DNA of 64,000 nucleotides, from positions 310,943,664 through 311,007,663 of the forward strand of contig NC_081414.1 in assembly GCF_030272615.1 (NCBI RefSeq), read 5' to 3'. Positions 56,873-64,000 of the stretch are shown one piece after another (the first letter of the stretch is position 1; each line of letters starts with the position of its first letter). Made by a program: the position numbers and the translations under genes. Origin of the DNA: Cryptomeria japonica. Its lineage: Eukaryota > Streptophyta > Pinopsida > Cupressales > Cupressaceae. A model generated the notes under the pieces. That model was given only the letters and a program-made list of their open reading frames with translations. It had not been told where the DNA came from and searched no databases.

Positions 56873-59692
56873 ATGTCATAGTCAGACATGGGTGAGACTC
56901 CTCAAGGTGGTGAAGGGATTGAGATGTCACACAAGGGTGAGATTGAGAATCCTCAGGGTGGTGAAGGGATTGGGATGTTAGACAGGGGTAAGACTCCCTA
57001 GGGCGGTGAAACTGAAGGGATTGAGAGGCCATCAAAATGCCCAAAACCTAAACTTAAAGATACTACCATAAAGTCTTTCTTTGGAATTGGCAAAGTTTCT
57101 GGTCCATCAACTTCTACAGTTGCAGAAGCCATTCATAGTAGCTCACCACCACCACAAGGTGGGATTGTCATTGAGTTAAATGCATCAAATGAGGATGACA
57201 ATACCAACATGGTAGAAGATGTTGTAAGGGATACACACAATGAGATAATTCACTCGGATGCAAATGCTAGTAGTAAAGATGATATTGGTAGGAAGAAAAG
57301 AAAAAGGAAAGTAAAACTGGGGTGAGAGTGGGAGATGATAAGGAGTTTTAAGATTGATTGGGTAGAAAAGTACCCATTCATTGAACCGGTCCCAAACAAT
57401 GATGAACAACCAACAAAATGAAGGTGTAAGATTTGTAGCTGGAAAACTAAAAGAGAGAAGAAGATGGAGCTAAAGCTTGACACCATAGAAAAGCATATTG
57501 GTAAGGTTTATGAAAAATAGATCATAGAGGGAAAGGAAACATGAGTAGTAAGATGGAAATAAAAGGAAGAATGTCTTCATGTTAAGTATGCCGTGGAATA
57601 TGAAGAGCATAACCACAAAATGACACTGATTGGTAATAGTGGATTTGGAAATATAATCAAGGCTGGGCTTGAACATGCAGCGAAAGATGCAAACCTGGCA
57701 AAGACTGTTCAAATGAATGTTGTTTTTCAAATTATGTCGAGAGGGCATCCTATGAAAGATTTCCCAGAATTTAGTAATTTATTATCTTTTTTGAATGTTC
57801 CTCACTATCCTATGTCACATTGGTCAATAAACACTGGATGGGAAATGGCAAACTATCTCATTGAGGTGGAAAAACAAAATTTACAAGAGAGTGTAAAAGA
57901 GTCAAATTTCATTTCATTATCCATAGATGAATTTATTGTGGTAGATAACATTGCTTGGGTTTGTATGCATGTGTATACCATAAAAGAACACGTCCATCGA
58001 GCTCATCTACTCTATGTTCGTAAAATGAGAGGCAATTCAACAACGGAAAATTTATATTTGGAAGTTAAGAAAGCTTTGAATGAAATTTTTGGTATGGATG
58101 ACTTGACAATTGCCAAGAAGTTGGTGTGCATTGGAGCTGATGGAGTTGCAGTAATGCAAGGTCAAAGGACCGGTCTTTGCGCAAGGTTACAAACTAGTAT
58201 TGCACCATACATGGCTGGCATTCACTGCATAGCCCATCGAATGAATTTAGCATATAGAATTGTAATCAATTTCCCTACAGTGTCAAAAGTTGAAGATCTG
58301 GTCCACGAGCTCCACTCATACTTCTGTCAAAGTCCTAAATGTTTTGCAGAATTTTAGATTTTTGCTGAGGGAGTAATAGGAGGAAACAAGCTTCTCAGGG
58401 ATGTTGAGACCAGATGGATCTCCTTGCATGGACCAGCGGAACGAGTTCTAAGAGAATATCAATCCTTGATCAGACTAATGTATGAGCAATGCCTCATAGT
58501 AGACAAAGCTCCTGATCTCTCACATAAGTTAAGTGATATAGAGACTCTGTTAACTTTAGCTAGTCTTCTCCCCATGCCGGATTCAATGAAAAAAATTGTT
58601 AAGAAAGCCCAAGACAGAACTATGTATATCAATGAGTATATCACTCTACGTAAAATGACATGCTTGAGCCTAGATGGTCTATATTCAGATCTAACAGGGT
58701 GATGCCCAAATTTTTTTAGTTGGCAGATAATTACAGATTTGAATCATGCTGGAATTTTTTTACATTTCAATACAAAAAATGAGTTATGTGTCTTTGTAAA
58801 AGGATTTTAGATACCAATGCACCAATCTAAGATGGTCAAACGAGGCAGAGCACTACCAATTAAAAAAGAAGATTTTGACAGGATTGTTAAATCTGTTAAT
58901 GATAATTTGAAGTCTATTGCATATGAACTTTCAATTGAGATTCATGAAAGATTCCCTCGAGAAGAAATACTTGAAGCCATGGGTTGTGTGTATCCTCAAT
59001 TTTGGCATTCAATTGGAGATAATCCAAATGACGCAAAGATGTATCATAAAAAACTAGAGGAATTGATATTGACATTTTCAAAAGATGCATATTGCAATGG
59101 ACAGGCAATAGAAGGAATTTTAAATTCAGATCATCTTAGAAAACAATGTAAACAGTTTGCATTGGTTATGAAACAACAGTTGGTTAACTTGGAGAATCCA
59201 TTTGAACCCAAATCAATCACAAGGCTTTGGAAAAGGATAGATAAAAGTGAAGCATTACGTATTGCAATACCAGAATATTTGAAACTTGCTGATTTATGTC
59301 AAACAATGATATTGGGGTCGGTGGAAGATGAGAGAGTTTTTAGTGCATTAGGGCTTTTGAAATCAAAGATCAGAAACAAATTAGACAAGAATTTACAAAC
59401 TTGCTTGAGGTTGTTTGTAACCCATTATAATGCTAGAGATTTTCCATATGATAGGGCACTGGCAATCTGGAATTCCATGCATGAAAGATGAGGGGTGTGC
59501 AACACTTTAAAAGCTAGTGGTGTTACTGCTAGTGCTAGTACAGAGACAAATGAATATGATGGATCGTAGACTCAGAGTCAACATGAAGACAAAGACATTT
59601 TTGAATACCCGACTCAGAATGAAGATGAACCTATTAGTACTAGTTAGTTTCTGGATCTTGACTCCATGTGGGATATGGAAGCCTCAGAGTGA
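56873..59692 (+). pseudogene. hAT-superfamily transposase, copy 2 (one frame, about thirteen stops)
   Basis: A 940-codon frame without frameshift, homologous over its length to copy 1. N-terminal acidic and G-rich repeats, SFFGIGKVSGPS, the C-x-I-C-x-W block (RCKICSWKTK), first catalytic Asp at residue 352 (LSIDE), second at residue 423 (GADGVAVM; retained, unlike copy 1), IHCIAH, and the C-terminal dimerisation region SVEDERVFSALGLLKSKIRN. The stops cluster in the N-terminal quarter and near 58350-58810. Copy 2 is therefore older by stop count but keeps the D-D pair. It lies just right of the truncated copia LTR; a partner-family gene follows 2.7 kb downstream on the same strand. Confidence 0.85.
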
Positions 59693-60620
59693 GTCACTGA
59701 AGTGAATTAGCAGTCAGTTTATAGGTATTTAAAATTATACTACAATTCTTGAGTCATATTACAATTTCAATTTGCAAAATTGTAATACTATAGTTGTCAT
59801 TGATGATTTTTGATATTGTATTCCTTGAATTTGTCAATCAGAACAGATACTTATTTCATATTTTTAATTGTGAATGTGAATTATTAGTAAATTGGTATTT
59901 GGTTCCACATTATGTTGAACATGAAATGCAACAATTTATGTCACAAGATCCATAAAATTATTCATATTGCATAACTATTACTGCTAGAACCTTTCTACTG
60001 TTCTATATTAAATGCTTAACATGATGTTCATGCCGATTAGGGTTTTGTGTTTGTTTTTTTGTCTTAGTTGGCTAGTAAACCGAAGTTGTCGTGCGTTGAA
60101 AATCTGAGTTGTCCTCTCTTTATTTGTCCATGTCAACGTCAAGTGTGGTCAAACGGTTGGTCAGACATGTTTAATGTTTCATCTCTAACTCGCAAATAAA
60201 TTTCATGTTTAACAATTTAAGTGGTGACTTAGCGAGTGTTGGTTTGGGTTTAAATCGTGAGGTCTCTAGTTTTTTGAGTGTTAGCATTTTATGTTAGCGA
60301 CTTGGAGATTGTTAATGAAATTGCTTTGGTTGCGAGGTCTCGAATTGGTTTGATGCCATGCATTATAGCTACAAGAGTTAGTGAGTAAGCACTAAGCCAT
60401 TAATGGTCTATGCGCCACTGCTTGCGCTTGTTTATGACGGTAAATTAACAAAAAAAATTGATTTTTGTTGGTACTCGCTGGGTCGCTGCAGTCAAGAGAT
60501 AAAAAGTTTTGAGATTTTTTAGCTCGCAAGTCCTTTATCATCAAGTCAGTTTAAGTCGCGAGCTTGCAAGTACCAGGAGATTTTAGTTGTCGCTACCTCG
60601 CAAGATGTTTTGCACTTGAC
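59693..60620. other. 3' flank of hAT gene 2, becoming GCGAG-rich
   Basis: A-T-rich to about 60050, then DNA dense in short words such as TTGCGAG, CTCGCAAG and GGTCGCAA begins. No ORF. Confidence 0.55.
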
Positions 60621-62277
60621 CATTTTATGTTGCGAGGTTGCAACTGGGTGTGATTTTATGTTGTCGCAAGGTCGCAAGGTTTTTGTGGTTAAGTCATTTT
60701 AAATTGCGATCATGCGATGTGGTTGGTATCACAGCTTAGTTGGTTTCGTCGCTTGCTCGTAGGTTTTGAAGTTGTTTAGCATTTTTAGTTGCAATATGGC
60801 GATAGGTCTGATTTTGTGGTCATCGCATGCTCGCAGGTTTGTAAGTCTTAAGTGAAAAAGTATTGTGAGCATGCAATGGCGGTTAAGTGTCTTGTTGTCG
60901 CAGGATCGCAAGGGTTTAAGTCAAGTTAAGTTTCTAGTTGCGAGCTTGCGATGAAATAAGTTGTTTTGTTAGATTTGCAGTGGTCGCCAACTCGCAGGTA
61001 AAGAAAGAATATTACAAATGTTGTTGCGAGGTTGCGACTGAAGGGCTTGATGAAGATCAACGGCTGTTGCTCACTCGCGAGATTCTTTGTGGATTTGTAA
61101 AAGGGGTTGCGAGCTTGCGATTAAGAGGATTTGGTAGCATTGTCGCTAACTTGCCGGTTCCTTTCCAAATTGTTATAACTGGTTGCGAGTGTGCGATTAA
61201 AGATGGGGATTGACACGTGGACTTGTTTGCCGGGTTCTGTAAAAGTTTTGAATGGCAATCGCCAATCAAATGCCATAGTAGCTACTGCTAGTTCATGCAA
61301 GTGTGGCAATTAATATTAATGAGACTTGAGAGAAGTGACAGCACCCAAATACCATAAATTTCATGATCGAGCCGAGATTTTGACATTTGTATAATTGCAT
61401 TAATGCCACACTAGCTAGTTCATGCAAGTATGGCAAACTACAAATGGCAATTAATGAGACCTGAGAGAAGTGACGATGCCCAAATACCATTTTATGTTGT
61501 GAGGTTGCGACTAGGTGTGATTTTATGTTATCGCAAGGTCGTGAGGTGTTCGCAGTTGTCATTTTAATTTGCGATCACGCGATGTGGTTGGTATCACAGC
61601 TTAGTTGGTTTCGTCGCTTGCTCGCAGGTTTTGAAGTTGTTTAGCATTTTAAGTTGTGATCTGGCGACAAGTAAGTTTTGGTCTGATTTTGTGGTCATTG
61701 CATGCTCGTGGGTTTGTAAGTCTTAAGTCAAAAAGTGTTGCAAGCATGCAACGATGGTTACGTGTCTTGTTGTCATGGGATCACAAGGGTTTAAGTCAAG
61801 TTAAGTTTCTAGTTGCAAGCTTGTGATGAAATAAGTTGTTTTGTTAGATTTGCAGTGGTCGCCAGCTCGCAGGTAAAGAAAGAACATTAAAACTGTTGTT
61901 GCGAGGTTGCGACTGAAGGGCTTGATAAAGATCAATGGCTATTGCTCACTCGTGAGATTATTTGAGGATTCGTAAAAGGGGTTGCAAGCTTGCGATTAAG
62001 AGGATTTGGTAGCATTGTCACTAAATCGCTAACACGTGGACTTGTTTGCGGGGTTCTGTAAAAGTTTTGAATGGCAATCACAATCAAATAGAAGGGCATG
62101 AATTCAAATTTCGCTCAAGTACTTCAGCTTTGAAGTTTGAAATTTGAATTAATGCCATAGTAGCTAGTTCATGCAAGTGTGGCAATTAATGAGACTTGAG
62201 ACTTGAGAGAAGTGACGACACCCAAATACCATAAATTGCATGATCGAGCCAAGATTTTGTATAATTGCATTAATGCA
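60621..62277. repeat. 867-bp tandem duplication in GCGAG/CTCGC-rich DNA
   Basis: 60621-61410 and 61488-62277 are direct copies at an offset of about 867 bases (for example CATTTTATGTTGCGAGGTTG at 60621 and a close variant at 61488; GTCGCTTGCTCGCAGG-type words in both). Copy 2 has small insertions and a deletion near 62020. Inside each, GCGA and TCGC words repeat in both orientations every few tens of bases. A shorter echo of the unit end (GTTCATGCAAGT...GAGAGAAGTGAC) lies in the spacer. ORFs on either strand are short and not credible. It ends just upstream of the partner gene at 62392. Confidence 0.85.
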
Positions 62278-62391
62278 TTCTATCTTCAAGGTAATCCAGT
62301 GAATTGAGCTCTGCAACAACGTTGGAGAATTCAGAGTGTTGGGTGTGGGAAAATTTTAGAAAATTGGTTAAGTTTTTCTCCTACAGCTAAA

Positions 62392-64000
62392 ATGAGCCAG
62401 GCGACGAGTGGAACTGGAGCTTCCAAGCCCAAGCCCAAGCCCAAGCCCAAGGCCACGACAAGTGGAGCAGGAGGACTTGGAGGTTCCAAGGCCAGTGCCA
62501 CTGAGGAAAAGATGGTTAAGAAATACAAAGAAGAATTTGTAGATTTGGTGCCAGGGACTTCCGTTGCTTCAAATACAAATGATTTGGCATGGAAATATTT
62601 ATGGAGCCAATGCAGAAACCCTACCATGATTAATATGACTGGTTCTACTCTGTTTAATTATTTTTGGAATAATAGGGTAAAGGGTGTCCCGATGTCAAAC
62701 CATTGGGATTTAAATATGACAAAGTTAATTGTACCAAATGTGTATGTTGATGTGGATTTGACCAAAGAGTTGGCCAAATGCTATCGCCCAGTATCTAGGG
62801 TAATCAGAAGAAAAAACCAGTCTGCCCTAGTTTCAATTAACAGAGCTAGCTTTTGTTCAAGCTTTCCAGATTACTGGTGCTGCATGTATAGATATAGATT
62901 TGGAGTGGATTGCAGAGGATTATGACAAATACGAAGGTGTTATCAAGAAAAATGCAATCCCCAGATACATGCCTAGGGTAAATAGGAAGCCGCTTATAAT
63001 TCCAGAGAGTATCAAACCACCATTTGACATCACACCTTTCCACCATTATATGCATTGTACAATCTATGGATTATGCAGAGTGTTGGGTTTTGATGGAGAT
63101 TCAACAGTGTCAGCTGAATTACTGATGATGGCTATGGACATTCAAGACCCAAATGTTAACAAAGAATATGATTATGTGGGCTATGTGGCTGAACACATTC
63201 ATAATGCTCTAGTTGAAATTCAGAGTGGTGCACCCAACCCTACATTCAAGCATTATTCATTGCTGATGCATTTAATCTTGTTCTATAATGTTGAGTTCAC
63301 AGATAAATAATTGGAGCTTTTCAAAGAAGAATTCAGTGTCTTAATGCCAATACAAAGATGGACCTAGGTTTGGGATAGCAGTTCTCCCCATTATTCTTTC
63401 CTTTTCTTTGAAAATTGGATCATTTCGCCAATTATGGAAATGCTAGGAATAAATAGGGAACGATTGTCAATTAATGTTAGGAGAGTTTTGAGACCTTACC
63501 AGTTTGTTCCAAACTGATCTATTTCACATAATTGGGGGGACTTTTATTTTTTTGATAACTTTACTATGATCAGAGTCTATGGGTGTCCTCAGCCTCCCCA
63601 TATTTTACCAAAATGTGTTCCAATTAGGATTGCTTTTATGGAGTTTATCTGACAATTGACCCTAGTTGAAAAAGAATACCTTGATAAAAATAGGAAGGGT
63701 TCTCTTCTTCCTAGGCTTTGGGTTGTGTCTAATTTTACCATTGGTAGGAGTTCCTTTGATGAAGTAAACAATTTCCTTAAACAATATAGGTTGGTTAATG
63801 TTGTGTCTAGATTCTATGATCTGGAACAATTTATTAAAGTTGCAATGCCAAAAAGGACACCTTGGGCCACAATAAAGGACCATGAACCATTGGATGATGA
63901 ACATGTGGTTAGAAATTTGCTGAGAAAAGAAGAAGTACAAGAAAGGAGAAGAAAATGGAAAAATTTGATGAGAGTTGAAGCAGAATTGAAGGCTGTTGAC
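62392..64000 (+). pseudogene. Partner-family protein, copy 2 (runs off the window)
   Basis: ATG with a clean leader (CTACAGCTAAAATGAGC). The N-terminus has a KPKPKPKPKA tract coded by a hexanucleotide repeat. Then KMVKKYKEEFVDLVPGTSVA, MTKLIVPNVYVDVDLTKELA, VSINRAS, and after a frameshift near 62845 FQITGAACIDIDLEWIAEDY, TPFHHYMHCTIYGLCRVLGF, FKHYSLLMHLILFYNVEF, a stop at 63308, further stops near 63365, 63515 and 63648, DNFTMIRVYGCPQPPHILPK and IAFMEFI. A long charged helix begins at the window edge (LRKEEVQERRRKWKNLMRVE), where copy 1 has its coiled coil after a linker. The block order equals copy 1. Function unknown. Confidence 0.7.

Noticed and set aside
1-64000. CRISPR arrays, bacterial operons, tRNA genes
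   Set aside because: No regular spacer-repeat structure, no tRNA cloverleaf beyond the primer-binding sites, and all context is that of a plant nuclear genome.

Overview
The window looks like nuclear DNA of a large plant genome. A gymnosperm, probably a conifer, is my best guess. The reasons are old and deeply nested LTR retrotransposons of both superfamilies, a plant Helitron, plant-style LTRs primed by initiator-Met tRNA, almost no single-copy genes, and intergenic DNA full of degenerate minisatellites. I saw no intact cellular gene. Nearly every coding sequence carries in-frame stops or frameshifts, so this reads as a record of transposon activity. The organism call is inference.

Layout. 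At 1-1926 is the 5' part of a minus-strand LTR element (LTR plus zinc-knuckle gag). It sits inside a plus-strand Ty3/gypsy chromovirus (1927-8677), which is also split by an unclassified 1.6-kb element (2514-4132, duplication AAAGT) and a solo LTR (4198-5281, duplication GAATG). At 8690-11062 (minus) is a decayed gene of a protein family I call 'partner', split by a solo LTR (9017-9897, duplication TTGAA). A GATCC-rich minisatellite (11080-12265) and an ATTCGCC cluster (12266-12790) lead into hAT transposase gene 1 (13044-15746, plus). That gene converges on a long partner gene (20913 to 16817, minus). Then come a TCCGGG tandem array split by a solo LTR (21694-23163), two unrecognised decayed genes (24564-25378 plus; 26029-26602 minus), and a second set of ATTCGCC and GATCC repeats (27285-27870).

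At 28848-47230 lies a Helitron Rep/PIF1-helicase gene broken by four insertions. One is a three-level stack of LTR elements: A (29973-41440) contains B (32079-40875, minus), which contains C (35125-40429). The others are an unknown 1.35-kb segment, a solo LTR (44346-45065, duplication AGCAT), and a fold-back element with 5S-rRNA-like sequence in both arms (45906-46686). A short F-box remnant (48062-48337) separates the Helitron from a Ty1/copia element D (49157 to about 55755), whose 3' LTR is truncated and fused to the flank of a second hAT gene (56873-59692). A GCGAG-rich region with an 867-bp tandem duplication then leads to another partner gene (62392 to beyond the window end).

Two themes stand out. 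First, hAT transposase genes and a long, unnamed partner protein occur side by side repeatedly (two hAT, three partner copies), and the hAT flanks share ATTCGCC repeats and a 5'-leader intron. Second, the pol-less LTR element C and the copia element D share 38 identical bases across the polypurine tract and LTR start, which suggests that C was mobilised by a D-type enzyme set.
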